Shown here in pieces: positions 25,319-33,742 of a stretch of 64,000 nt of DNA (the stretch's first letter is position 1; each line of letters opens with the position of its first letter). The DNA is from Streptomyces sp. S465 (lineage in GTDB: Bacteria > Actinomycetota > Actinomycetes > Streptomycetales > Streptomycetaceae): the NCBI RefSeq assembly GCF_026898115.1, contig NZ_CP114036.1, positions 1,922,001 to 1,986,000 of the forward strand. The letters run 5' to 3'. The notes under the pieces were generated by a model. That model was not told the DNA's origin and did not search any database. It was given only the letters and a program-made list of their open reading frames with translations. Both the position numbers and the translations under genes were made by a program.

Positions 25319-25360
25319 CCCCGCCTCCCGCCCCTTCGTCCCCACTGGAAGAGAGCCGTC

Positions 25361-25789
25361 ATGCCCCGACCCCTTTCACCCCTCCCACCCCCTGTGCCCG
25401 CCGCGCACGCGAGCGCGGCCCGGACCCCCGGCGCGAGCCGGGGGTCCGCCTCCCAGGCGCCCGGCACGGTCCTGGACGGCGTCCGCTGCGTGCGGGGGCG
25501 GGCCCCGCGTGACATGCCGGGTGACGCCGGGAGCCGGCCGCTGCCCGGCCCGCCCCCCGGCCACCGGTGCGCTCCGGTGGCCGGCAGCGGCGCGTACCTG
25601 CCCGGCGGCCGCCCGCCGGCCGCGCCGGCCCACCCGACTGCCATGACCGCCGAGGTGGCGGACGCCCCCCGCGTCCCCGCCCGCACCCAGCCCGCCGAGC
25701 CCTTCGAGGGCCACGCCCGCTCCGGTGACGTCCGCGCCGCCGAGCACGGCGAAGGCACCCCGCCGTGGAACGAGGAGGACGCCGCATGA
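25361..25789 (+). pseudogene. Miniature, internally deleted HisD-family gene (142 aa)
   Basis: The open frame keeps two recognisable HisD pieces: CAPVAGSGAYLPGGRPP (compare AAAGAYVPGGRYPL of the 10540 enzyme), and, after a jump of roughly 280 residues, PFEGHARSGDVRAAEHG (compare LFEGHARSGDVRAAKYAG). All zinc and catalytic residues in between are gone, and the N-terminal third is Pro/Ala-rich and degraded. The frame nevertheless stays open and its TGA overlaps the next ATG, so translation coupling is kept. It is most likely the relic of the operon's own dehydrogenase. Confidence 0.75.
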
Positions 25790-26559
25790 GCGGCCGCACC
25801 GCACCCCTGGCCGGCCGCACCGCGCTGGTCACCGGCGGAGGCAGCGGCCTCGGCCGGGCCATCACGAGGTCCCTGCTCGCCGACGGTGCCCGGGTGGTGA
25901 TCACAGGCCGCGACGAGACCGCGCTCCAGGACACCGCGACGCGGCTCGGCCCGCAGGTCTTGCCCCGCGTCTGTGACGTCTCCCGCCCCGACGACGTCGG
26001 GGAGCTGGTCCGCGGTCTCGCCGGGGAGGAGATATCGATCCTGGTCAACAACGCCGGGATCGCCGGCCCGGTGGCACCGCTGACCGAGATCGGCCCGCAG
26101 GACTGGGACGAGGTCTTCGACGTGAACGTGCGCGGGGTGTTCCTGATGTGCCGCGCCTTCCTGCCGGCCATGACCGAGCGGGGCGCGGGCGACGTCATCA
26201 ACATCGCCTCGGTGTCGGGCAAGCGTCCCCTCCTGCGGCGCACCCCGTACTGCGCGTCGAAGATGGCGGTCATCGGCCTCACGGCCACGCTGGCCGGCGA
26301 GGTCGGACCACTGGGCGTCACGGTCAACTCCCTGTCCCCCGGTCCCGTCGCGGGGCCCCGCATGGAGCGCAACTTCCGTCTGGAGGCGGAGCGCACCGGC
26401 AGCACCTACGCGCAGGCCGAGCAGGCGTTCGTCGCGCGCTCCGCCCTGGGGCGGATGGTCACCGAGGACGAGGTGGGCGAGGCCGTCAGCGCCATGCTGC
26501 GCATGCGCGGACTGTGCGGGGCCGACATCGACCTCTCCGCGGGGATGGTGGCCCGGTGA
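25786..26559 (+). CDS. SDR-family oxidoreductase
   Basis: A 257-aa classical SDR. The cofactor motif is TGGGSGLG near the N-terminus, then NNAG, the catalytic Ser in NIASVSG and the Tyr-Lys pair in YCASK. The start ATG 25786 overlaps the preceding stop with GAGGAGG upstream. It probably interconverts an alcohol and a ketone in the LacI-controlled pathway. The stop overlaps the GTG of the aldolase gene. Confidence 0.92.
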   Translation: MSGRTAPLAGRTALVTGGGSGLGRAITRSLLADGARVVITGRDETALQDTATRLGPQVLPRVCDVSRPDDVGELVRGLAGEEISILVNNAGIAGPVAPLTEIGPQDWDEVFDVNVRGVFLMCRAFLPAMTERGAGDVINIASVSGKRPLLRRTPYCASKMAVIGLTATLAGEVGPLGVTVNSLSPGPVAGPRMERNFRLEAERTGSTYAQAEQAFVARSALGRMVTEDEVGEAVSAMLRMRGLCGADIDLSAGMVAR

Positions 26560-27341
26560 CGGCGCGCAGCACACCGCACCGCAGTCTCAAACAGCGCCTG
26601 GCCGACGGCGAGCGGCTGCGGGGCGTCCTGCTGCGGCTGCCCTCGGAGACGCTGGTGGAGATGGCGGGGGTCGCGGGATTCGACTACGTCGTCATCGACT
26701 GCGAGCACGGGCCGGCCGACACGGCGCTGCTGCAACAACACCTCACAGCCGCGGCGGCACACGGGATCGACGTCCTGGTCCGCGTGGGCTCGGCCGAGCC
26801 GGCGCTCGCGCTGCGCTGCCTCGACCTGGGCGCCGCCGGGCTGATCCACCCGCACGTGGACAGCCGCGAGGACGCCCGGCGGGCGGTGGCCGCCAGCCAC
26901 TACCCGCCGTGGGGGGACAGGGGCTTCGCCACCTACAGCAGAGCGGGCCGGTTCGGCACGGTCACGGCGGCCGACCATGTGGCCGCGTCCCGCGAAACCC
27001 TGGTGGTGACGATGATCGAGACGCGGCGCGCCTGCGACGCCGCCGACGCGATCGCCGGCACCGAGGGGGTGGACGCGGTCCTGGTGGGCCCCGCCGACCT
27101 GGCCGCAGACTGCGGCTTCCCAAAGCCCGGCGTCGTCGACGGGCTGATCACCCGGGCGCACGAGGCGGCACGCGCCAACGGACGCGCGGTGATGACGATC
27201 GTGCCGGACCTCGACGCCGCCCGTGCCGCCGAGCGCCGGGGGGCGCGGCTGATCCTTTACAACATGGCCCATGTGCTCATGGACACCCTGCGCCACCTGG
27301 CCGCGTCCGGGAGGACGAACACGGGCGGGGAGGCCGTCTGA
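26556..27341 (+). CDS. HpcH/HpaI-family aldolase
   Basis: A 261-aa class II, metal-dependent aldolase starting at GTG 26556 (overlap with the SDR stop). Family marks are FDYVVIDCEHGPAD with the catalytic His, the metal ligand Glu in VTMIETRRACDA and the Asp in VLVGPADLA. Such enzymes split 2-keto-3-deoxy acids or 4-hydroxy-2-oxo acids into pyruvate and an aldehyde. Here it would be the cleavage step following the dehydrogenases. Confidence 0.92.
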   Translation: MTARSTPHRSLKQRLADGERLRGVLLRLPSETLVEMAGVAGFDYVVIDCEHGPADTALLQQHLTAAAAHGIDVLVRVGSAEPALALRCLDLGAAGLIHPHVDSREDARRAVAASHYPPWGDRGFATYSRAGRFGTVTAADHVAASRETLVVTMIETRRACDAADAIAGTEGVDAVLVGPADLAADCGFPKPGVVDGLITRAHEAARANGRAVMTIVPDLDAARAAERRGARLILYNMAHVLMDTLRHLAASGRTNTGGEAV

Positions 27342-27404
27342 GAGGAGCACGGCAGAGGACCCGCTCGGGAGAGGATGGCCGCGGACACCGGCTGAGACGG
27401 GGCG

Positions 27405-27475
27405 GCCGAAGCACCCGTCCGAGCCGGGCACGGCCGAGAGCCCCGGTCCGGGCCGGGCACGGCCGAAGAACCCGC
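27405..27475. repeat. Short degenerate tandem repeat in a 319-base gap
   Basis: Two and a half units of about 28-29 bases, each beginning GGCCGA and ending GCCGGGCAC, lie between the aldolase and the transporter promoter. The rest of 27342-27574 holds no recognisable gene. Confidence 0.5.
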
Positions 27476-27574
27476 CCTGCCCGACGGCGGGCGCGTGGCG
27501 CGCCGCCGCGTGCCGCGGCGGCATGCCCTCGGCAGCCGCCCGCCGGGGCCGCCGATTTTCCCGCTGCCGGATCC

Positions 27575-27625
27575 TTGACGCCCCACCACCGGGTTCCTAG
27601 TGTTCACGACCAGTTCATACGTATG
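27575..27625 (+). promoter_or_regulatory. Promoter with LacI operator before the MHS transporter
   Basis: TTGACG (27575-27580), 17 bases, TAGTGT (27598-27603). The perfect palindrome CATACGTATG (27616-27625) sits just after the predicted start site, an ideal repression position. Confidence 0.75.
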
Positions 27626-27660
27626 CACACCACCCTCGTCCCCGCGCGATCGGAGAAGCC

Positions 27661-29007
27661 ATGTCCGCCGCAGCGCCACCCAGCCCAGCCGTCGGCTCCC
27701 CCCAGGCCGACCCGCACACGCGGAACGCGATACGCCGAGCCATCGGCGCGGGCAGCATCGGTAATTTCGTCGAACAGTTCGACTACGGCCTGTACGGCTA
27801 CCTGGCGCCGATCATGGCACCGGCGTTCTTTCCCGAGAGCGACAGGACCGTGGCGGTGCTCGGCACCTACGCGATCATCGCCATCGCCTGCCTGTTCCGT
27901 CCGCTCGGCGGCACCCTCGTGGGCCGCTGGGGCGACCGGGTCGGCCGCAAGAAGACGCTGCTGTGGACCATCGTGGCCATGGGCGTGGCCACCGCCCTGA
28001 TCGGGGTCCTGCCCACCTACCAGCAGATCGGCATCGGTGCGCCGATCCTGCTCCTGCTGCTCCGCGTCGTCCAGGGCGCGGTCTCCGGCGGCGAGTACGT
28101 CGGAGCGGTGGCGTTCATCGTGGAGTGGGCGGAGCCGAACCGGCGGGCCTATTACACGTCGTACGCCTCCAACAGCTGCTTCGTCGGCACCCTCGCGGGC
28201 GCCGGTACGGCGGCCCTGACCAGCTGGGTGTTCGAGGGCGAGGCCCTGGACTCCTACGGTTGGCGCATCCCGTTCCTGCTGGCGATCCCGCTCAGCCTGG
28301 TCGGGATGTGGCTGCGCCGTCACATCGAGGAGACCCCGGAGTTCGTCCGCGCGACCGAGGAGGGAACGGACGTCGTCAAGACGCCGGTCCGTGAGGCGCT
28401 GCGCTCGCAGTGGCGGCCGATCCTGGTCTTCTGCGGCATCTCGATCATGCTCGCGATCCTCTCCTACAGCTGGGTCACGTTCTATCCGCAGTACCTGACC
28501 GGCACGCTCGGCTTGCCGCGCTGGATGGGGCTGACCTCGAACGCCATCTCCATCGCCGTCCTCATCCCGACCCTGCCGCTGGCCGGCATGCTGTCGGACC
28601 GCATCGGGCGCAAGCCGATGCTGATCACTGGCGCCATCCTGTGCGTCGCGTTGGTCCCGGTCGCCTTCCGGGTGGGCGAGCACGGCACTTTCGGCACCGC
28701 CGTGGCCAGCCAGCTCATCTACATCGTGCCGGAGTTCTTCCTCACCGGCATCGTCACCGTCTGCGCGGCCGAACTCTTCTCCACCCGCACCCGGTTCAGC
28801 GCCAGTGCCATCGCGTACAACAGCTCGTTCTCCATCTTCATGGGCATCACGCCGTTCGTCGCGACACTGCTGGTCAGCACCTTCGACACCATCTACGCCG
28901 TCTGGGCCTACCTGGCGGTGGGCGCTCTCCTGGCCCTGGTCGTGGTGAGCGCCTTCATGACCGAGACCTACCGGAGCCAACTGGGCGCGGACAAGTTCGC
29001 CCGCTAG
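27661..29007 (+). CDS. MHS-family MFS transporter
   Basis: A 448-aa symporter with about 12 transmembrane helices. It has the MHS-type start VEQFDYGLYGYLAPIMAP, the loop 2-3 motif GRWGDRVGRKKTL, and RRHIEETPEF after helix 6. These carriers import organic acids or polar metabolites with protons. It is a separately promoted member of the ATACGTAT regulon and an intact counterpart of the fragment at 11900. Confidence 0.92.
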   Translation: MSAAAPPSPAVGSPQADPHTRNAIRRAIGAGSIGNFVEQFDYGLYGYLAPIMAPAFFPESDRTVAVLGTYAIIAIACLFRPLGGTLVGRWGDRVGRKKTLLWTIVAMGVATALIGVLPTYQQIGIGAPILLLLLRVVQGAVSGGEYVGAVAFIVEWAEPNRRAYYTSYASNSCFVGTLAGAGTAALTSWVFEGEALDSYGWRIPFLLAIPLSLVGMWLRRHIEETPEFVRATEEGTDVVKTPVREALRSQWRPILVFCGISIMLAILSYSWVTFYPQYLTGTLGLPRWMGLTSNAISIAVLIPTLPLAGMLSDRIGRKPMLITGAILCVALVPVAFRVGEHGTFGTAVASQLIYIVPEFFLTGIVTVCAAELFSTRTRFSASAIAYNSSFSIFMGITPFVATLLVSTFDTIYAVWAYLAVGALLALVVVSAFMTETYRSQLGADKFAR

Positions 29008-29075
29008 CCCGGCGGCGAAGCCCCGCCCCGGCGACCCGGCAGGCCGCCCGGCTACCCTCCTGACCATCCGCCTAC

Positions 29076-29083
29076 ATACGCAT
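29076..29083. promoter_or_regulatory. Variant operator before the SnoaL-like gene
   Basis: ACATACGCATTC carries one substitution (ATACGCAT) relative to the other operators and lies 47 bases before the gene start, so it is probably a weaker site of the same repressor. Confidence 0.5.
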
Positions 29084-29130
29084 TCACACCACCCGACACC
29101 CACCACACAACACCGGAACGGAAAAGCACC

Positions 29131-30129
29131 ATGTCCCTGGACCCCGTCGCGTACCTCCCCTACAAGGACCCGGACGACTTCATCCGCGAGGTGACCGACC
29201 GCATCTGGGTCGACCGCGACATCGCCTACATCGTCGACAACTACGAGCCCGACTCGATCGTGCACACCAGCCTCGGCACCGTCGTCGGCCGTGACGGTGT
29301 CATCGAGGGCAGCACGATGCGCATGGCCGGCGTGCCGGGCCACATCGGCCAGGCGGAGGACGTGGTGTGGGAGGCGCGCGGCGACGACGCCTTCCTCAGC
29401 TCCCACCTGGTCTTCTCCGCCGACGAGCACCTCGTGGACGGCCGCAACATCCCCATCCGCAAGCGCACGGTGGCCAACTGCCTGTACCGGCGCGGCCGGA
29501 TGGTCGAGGAGTGGGTGGTGCGCGACGATCTGGCCGACTGCCTGCAGAGCGGCCTGGACCCGGACGAGGTGGCCCGTGGGCTGACCTTCCAGGGCTACAG
29601 CGGCTCCATGCTCGAGGAGCCGCCGCAGGACGTCCTGCTGAAGGGGGACAGCGGTACGCGTCCGGACGTGTACCGGCCCGAGTGCGAGATGGTGCTCGAG
29701 TTCATCGACGAGGTGTGGTCGCAGCGCCGACTGCACAAGGTCAAGGACTTCATGGAACGCGACCTGTTCCTGCACACGATCGGCGACCGGACCGTCATCC
29801 GCCCCGAGCGCTACCAGAGCGACCTGCTCGCCATGGTCGGCCCCTTCCCCGACGCGCAGTTCGCCGTCCGCGACATCCAGACGAACCACTCCCCGCGGTA
29901 CGGGGGCCTGCGCGTGGCCGTCCTGTGGACCATGCACGGCACCTACCGCGGCGTCCCGGCCTTCGGCCCCCTCACCGGCCGACCGGTCACGGTGCTCGGC
30001 GTCTCGCAGTTCCTGATCCACGATGGCCGCATCGTGAAGGAGGTCCGCGTCTACGACGAGATCTCACTGCGTGCGCAGATCAACGCGACCCGCGAGGACG
30101 GCGCGCGGGTCGAGGCCAACATCTACTGA
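29131..30129 (+). CDS. Tandem SnoaL-like (NTF2-fold) protein
   Basis: A 332-aa protein with two related NTF2-like halves: about 14-140 (IWVDRDIAYIVDNYEPDSIV ... RRGRMVEEWVVRDDLA) and about 185-320 (VWSQRRLHKVKDFMERDLFL ... DGRIVKEVRVYDEIS). Both end with the strand pair typical of SnoaL-like polyketide cyclases and small dehydratases or isomerases. Acidic and His residues in the pockets would fit acid/base catalysis. The function in the pathway is unknown. It is the last member of the local LacI regulon. Confidence 0.85.
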   Translation: MSLDPVAYLPYKDPDDFIREVTDRIWVDRDIAYIVDNYEPDSIVHTSLGTVVGRDGVIEGSTMRMAGVPGHIGQAEDVVWEARGDDAFLSSHLVFSADEHLVDGRNIPIRKRTVANCLYRRGRMVEEWVVRDDLADCLQSGLDPDEVARGLTFQGYSGSMLEEPPQDVLLKGDSGTRPDVYRPECEMVLEFIDEVWSQRRLHKVKDFMERDLFLHTIGDRTVIRPERYQSDLLAMVGPFPDAQFAVRDIQTNHSPRYGGLRVAVLWTMHGTYRGVPAFGPLTGRPVTVLGVSQFLIHDGRIVKEVRVYDEISLRAQINATREDGARVEANIY

Positions 30130-30137
30130 GCCTCCGT

Positions 30138-30187
30138 GACGCGGGCGGGCCCGCCACCGGCATCCCGGTGGCGGGCCCGCCCGCGTC
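30138..30187. terminator. Very strong hairpin terminator
   Basis: A perfect 23-bp stem (30138-30160 with 30165-30187) and a 4-base loop CATC, 9 bases after the SnoaL-like stop. Confidence 0.85.
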
Positions 30188-30289
30188 GGTGCGCGGACGA
30201 CCGGGTACGGCCGGGGAGCCGAGAGCAGGCCGGGCGCCCGGCCCCCCGGGCCACTTCGCCACCCGCGCGTACGCCCACGCATCGCGATG

Positions 30290-30761
30290 CGGACCTGCCG
30301 GACGGGCGCCGGCTGGGCACGGAGTGGCTCGGCCGGATCCGCGCAGAACTCGATCGCGACGGCCTGGGTTTCCGCAGCTGACGCGAAGGTGTCGCCGGTC
30401 AGGAGCACGTGTACGGCGGGCCGCCCGCCGGGGCCGGGCGGCGCCTGCGCGGTGTCCGACCCCCGAGGGGTAGACCAGCTCGCCCTGGCCGGGGATCACC
30501 GCGTGCACGTCCACGCCGTCCAGGTCCGCGAACAGTTGCGGGCCCGGCCCACGTGTCCGCGAGCCCAGGGCGCTGCCGCAGTGCCTGGGCCAGTGCCCCG
30601 CGCGCCTGGCGGGCGCGCTCGCGGGCCGTGCCGTGCGCGTACGGGTTGTCGGGGTACCGCCCCGCCTCGTGCAGGTCCGTCAGCGCCGCGCCGGGCGTAC
30701 GCCGTTCGGAGACCGGGCGAATCCTCAGAGTCCAGGCACGCGTCCGGTCCATGCTCGCCAT
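30290..30761 (-). pseudogene. Unrecognised minus-strand gene remnant with two frameshifts
   Basis: From ATG 30761 the frame reads MASMDRTRAWTLRIRP onward through ARQARGALAQALRQRPGLAD. Near 30540 a protein-like sequence continues in another frame (QLFADLDGVDVHAVIPGQGE), and near 30430 in a third (RPAVHVLLTGDTFASAAETQ). Each segment looks more protein-like than its neighbours in the other frames, which suggests a gene of about 150 codons broken by two indels. I do not recognise the family. Confidence 0.35.
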
Positions 30762-30922
30762 GTCCCGGCCGCGGCCCACTTGCGGTCGCCGCAGGTCGAT
30801 CTCCCGTGCGCGGTGTACGCCATACCGGTGGTTTCGCCCGAGGCGGACCGCTCGCCCAGCCGGGCCGCGCGGACACTTGCCCGACGGTGGCCGGGCGGCC
30901 ACCCGGGGAGGGGAGGACAGCC

Positions 30923-33223
30923 ATGGCCGACAGCAGGGTTCTGATGGCGGTACCGGAGCACCCGCGCGCCGAGAGCGCCAGGACGGAGCAGCTGCGGAAG
31001 ATCCGGGATGCCGTCGAGGCCGGCGGCTTCGAGGTGCGCTGGGCCGTCGACGCGCAGGACGCGGACGCGGTGCTGCGTACCGAGGCGGGACTGGCGGCGG
31101 CACTGGTCGCCTGGGATCTGCCCGGCGGCGGCGTGGAGGACGGCGGGCCCGTCGTCCTCCGCCGGATCGGCCGGCGTTTCCGGGACCTGCCGGTCTTCCT
31201 GATCATGACTGAGGAGGGGGTCCGCGATCTGCCGCTGTGGGTGTCGGAGACGGTCGTCGGATACGTGTGGCCGCTGGAGGACACTCCGGGATTCATCGCG
31301 GGCCGCATCACCAGCGCCGCCCGGGCCTACCGGGAGGACGTGCTGCCGCCGTTCTTCCGGGCGTTGCGCCGCTTCGACGACGCCCACGAGTACTCCTGGC
31401 ACACCCCGGCGCACTCCGGCGGTGTCGCCTTCCTGAAGTCAGCGGCGGGGCGGGCCTTCCACGACTACTTCGGCGAGCGGCTGCTGCGCAGCGACCTGTC
31501 GATCTCGGTCGAGGAACTGGGTTCGCTGTTCGAGCACACTGGACCGATCGGCGAGGCCGAGCGCAACGCCGCCCGCGTCTTCGGATCCGACTCCACCTAC
31601 TTCGTACTGCACGGCGACTCCACCTGTAACCGCCTGGTCGGCCACTTCAGCGTCACCCGCGACGAGCTGGCGCTGGTGGACCGCAACTGCCACAAGTCGG
31701 TGCTGCAGGGGCTGGTCGTCTCCGGGGCCCGCCCCGTCTACCTGGTTCCCACCCGCAACGGCTACGGCCTGGCCGGCCCGCTGCCACCGGCCGAGCTGGC
31801 GCCGGAGGCGATCGCGGCCCGGCTCGCGGTGCATCCGCTGGCCGAGGCCGCGGTGTCGCCGCGGCCTCAGTACGCGGTGTTCACCAACTCCACCTATGAC
31901 GGACTCAGTTACGACGCCGTCGCGACCGCGCGAGCGCTCGCGGGCAGTACACCGCGAGTGCACTTCGACGAAGCCTGGTTCGCCTACGCCCGATTCCACC
32001 CGCTGTACACCGGCCGGTACGGCATGGCGGTGGACGAGCGGACCTTCCCCGGGCCGGAGCGGCCCACGGTGTTCGCGACCCAGTCGACGCACAAGCTGCT
32101 CGCGGCGCTGTCGCAGTCCGCGATGGTGCACGTGCGAGCCGCACCGCGGGCACCGGTGGAGCACGACCGCTTCAACGAGGCCCTGATGATGCACGGCACC
32201 ACCTCGCCCCTGTACCCGATGATCGCCTCGCTGGACGTGGCCACCGCGATGATGGACGGCCCCCAGGGCGAATGGCTCATCGACGAGGCGGTGACGGAGG
32301 CGATCCGCTTCCGTCAGGAAATGGTCCGCCTGCGCAAGCGGGTGGAGAGCGCCGGGGACCGGCCGGGCTGGTTCTTCGGCGTCTGGCAGCCGGACTCCGT
32401 CACCGACCCGGCCACCGGCGAGCGCCTGCCCTTCGACGAGGCCCCGCCGGAACTGCTGCGCACCACGCAGTCCTGCTGGCTGCTGGAGCCCGGTGCCGCC
32501 TGGCACGGCTTCCCCGGGCTCACCGAGGGGCACTGCATGCTGGATCCCGTCAAGGTCACCCTGACCTGCCCCGGCATCACCGCCGCCGGTGACATGGCCG
32601 AGGAGGGCATCCCGGCCCGCGTCCTCACGGCGTACCTGGCCACGCGGAACATCGTCGTCGAGAAAACCGACAGCTACACCACGCTGATCCTGTTCTCCAT
32701 GGGCATCACCAAGGGCAAGTGGGGCACGCTGCTGGACGCCCTGATGGACTTCAAGGCCCTGTACGACGCCGACGCCCCTCTCGACCGGGTGCTGCCCGCC
32801 GCCGTAGCCGCGCATCCGCGCCGCTACGCGGGGCTGACCCTGCGCGAGCTGTGCCGGCAGATGCACGGCCGGCTGCGTTCGGCCCGTCTGGTGGAGCTGC
32901 TGGACACAGCCTTCCAGCAGCTCCCGGAGCCGGTCCGGCCTCCGCAGCACTGCTATCAGCGTCTGGTGCGTGGCGGCACGGAGCGGATCCGGATCGCCGA
33001 CGCCGCGAACCGGGTGGCGGCCGCCATGGTCACCGTCACCCCACCCGGCATCCCGGTCCTGATGCCCGGGGAATCCACCGGTGACACCGACGGCCCCCTC
33101 CTGCGGTACCTCACGGCCCTGGAGAGCTTCGACCGTCACTTCCCCGGCTTCCGCAGCGAGACACACGGCGTCACGATCGACGAGGAGACCGGCGACTACC
33201 AGATCGAGTGCCTGCGCAGGTGA
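30923..33223 (+). CDS. PLP-dependent Orn/Lys/Arg decarboxylase family protein
   Basis: A 766-aa enzyme of the fold-type I basic amino acid decarboxylase family. ATG 30923 is preceded by GGGAGGA. Residues 1-130 form the response-regulator-like wing domain. The PLP domain follows, with HGDSTCNR, Asp349 in VHFDEAWFAY and the Schiff-base Lys391 in QSTHKLLAAL. The C-terminal domain has LTCPGI and the TDSYT-containing region. It decarboxylates arginine, lysine or ornithine to the polyamine precursor, giving acid resistance or polyamines. No antiporter is adjacent. It stands alone between two hairpins. Confidence 0.93.
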   Translation: MADSRVLMAVPEHPRAESARTEQLRKIRDAVEAGGFEVRWAVDAQDADAVLRTEAGLAAALVAWDLPGGGVEDGGPVVLRRIGRRFRDLPVFLIMTEEGVRDLPLWVSETVVGYVWPLEDTPGFIAGRITSAARAYREDVLPPFFRALRRFDDAHEYSWHTPAHSGGVAFLKSAAGRAFHDYFGERLLRSDLSISVEELGSLFEHTGPIGEAERNAARVFGSDSTYFVLHGDSTCNRLVGHFSVTRDELALVDRNCHKSVLQGLVVSGARPVYLVPTRNGYGLAGPLPPAELAPEAIAARLAVHPLAEAAVSPRPQYAVFTNSTYDGLSYDAVATARALAGSTPRVHFDEAWFAYARFHPLYTGRYGMAVDERTFPGPERPTVFATQSTHKLLAALSQSAMVHVRAAPRAPVEHDRFNEALMMHGTTSPLYPMIASLDVATAMMDGPQGEWLIDEAVTEAIRFRQEMVRLRKRVESAGDRPGWFFGVWQPDSVTDPATGERLPFDEAPPELLRTTQSCWLLEPGAAWHGFPGLTEGHCMLDPVKVTLTCPGITAAGDMAEEGIPARVLTAYLATRNIVVEKTDSYTTLILFSMGITKGKWGTLLDALMDFKALYDADAPLDRVLPAAVAAHPRRYAGLTLRELCRQMHGRLRSARLVELLDTAFQQLPEPVRPPQHCYQRLVRGGTERIRIADAANRVAAAMVTVTPPGIPVLMPGESTGDTDGPLLRYLTALESFDRHFPGFRSETHGVTIDEETGDYQIECLRR

Positions 33224-33240
33224 CCTGGCCGCAGCCTCGT

Positions 33241-33283
33241 TGACACCCCGGGCCGGCCGGCGGCGGGCGGGCCCGCGGTGTCA
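33241..33283. terminator. Hairpin after the decarboxylase gene
   Basis: TGACACC-C-CGGGCC (from 33241) pairs with the complementary arm ending GGTGTCA at 33283, with one internal mismatch. It is 18 bases beyond the decarboxylase stop. Confidence 0.6.
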
Positions 33284-33650
33284 GCGCAGCGCCGTCGCGT
33301 TGGCCGGAGAGCCCACTCCGCCGGTCAGGTTGAGGGGTGTGACGGTGACCAGGCTGTCCCAGCGTCCGGTGTGCGGGCAGTCCTGGGCGAGGCCGGTGAG
33401 GTTCCACAGCTCGCCCAGGCGCAGGCCCAGTTCGGCGATCAGTTCCTGGTGGCAGCATGCCCTGGTTCTCGGGCGCGCTGTGGTGGAAGTCGCTGTCGGC
33501 CAGGACGGAGAGGATCTCCACGGCGAAGGTGTCCGTGGCCACGAGGGCGATGTGGTGGTCCCAGCACCAGGCGGCGAAGGCGCGGCTCTGCGTGAACCCG
33601 GTGGCGCGTCGTGCGGCGCGGACCTCGGCCCGCGCCAGAGTCCGTCGGAC
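33281..33650 (-). pseudogene. Cyclase-family (kynurenine formamidase-like) C-terminal remnant
   Basis: Minus-strand sequence GFTQSRAFAAWCWDHHIALV, then VATDTFAVE and FHHSAPENQG, matches the second half of cyclase-family metal hydrolases. After ENQGM near 33450 the frame shifts by one and continues QELIAELGLRLGELWNLTGL and ends LTGGVGSPANATALR. The N-terminal half with its HTGTH-type metal motif is absent. The gene is dead. Between it and 33743 nothing else is visible. Confidence 0.75.
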
Positions 33651-33742
33651 TTGAGCGATCGCAAAGCCCCAGGTCAACCACCGCACGGCAATAATGACAC
33701 CCTTCAGGGCAGGGCGTCAGCATTCTCAGCCCTGCCTGCGCG

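Noticed and set aside
27405..27475. Tandem repeats as a CRISPR array or origin iterons
   Set aside because: Too few and too degenerate units, no replication gene nearby and no spacers.
27604..30021. An 805-codon open frame on the minus strand opposite the MHS transporter and SnoaL-like genes
   Set aside because: It is a shadow of two well-supported genes. Its product is Arg/His/Asp/Gly-rich without motifs, a usual effect of high third-position GC.
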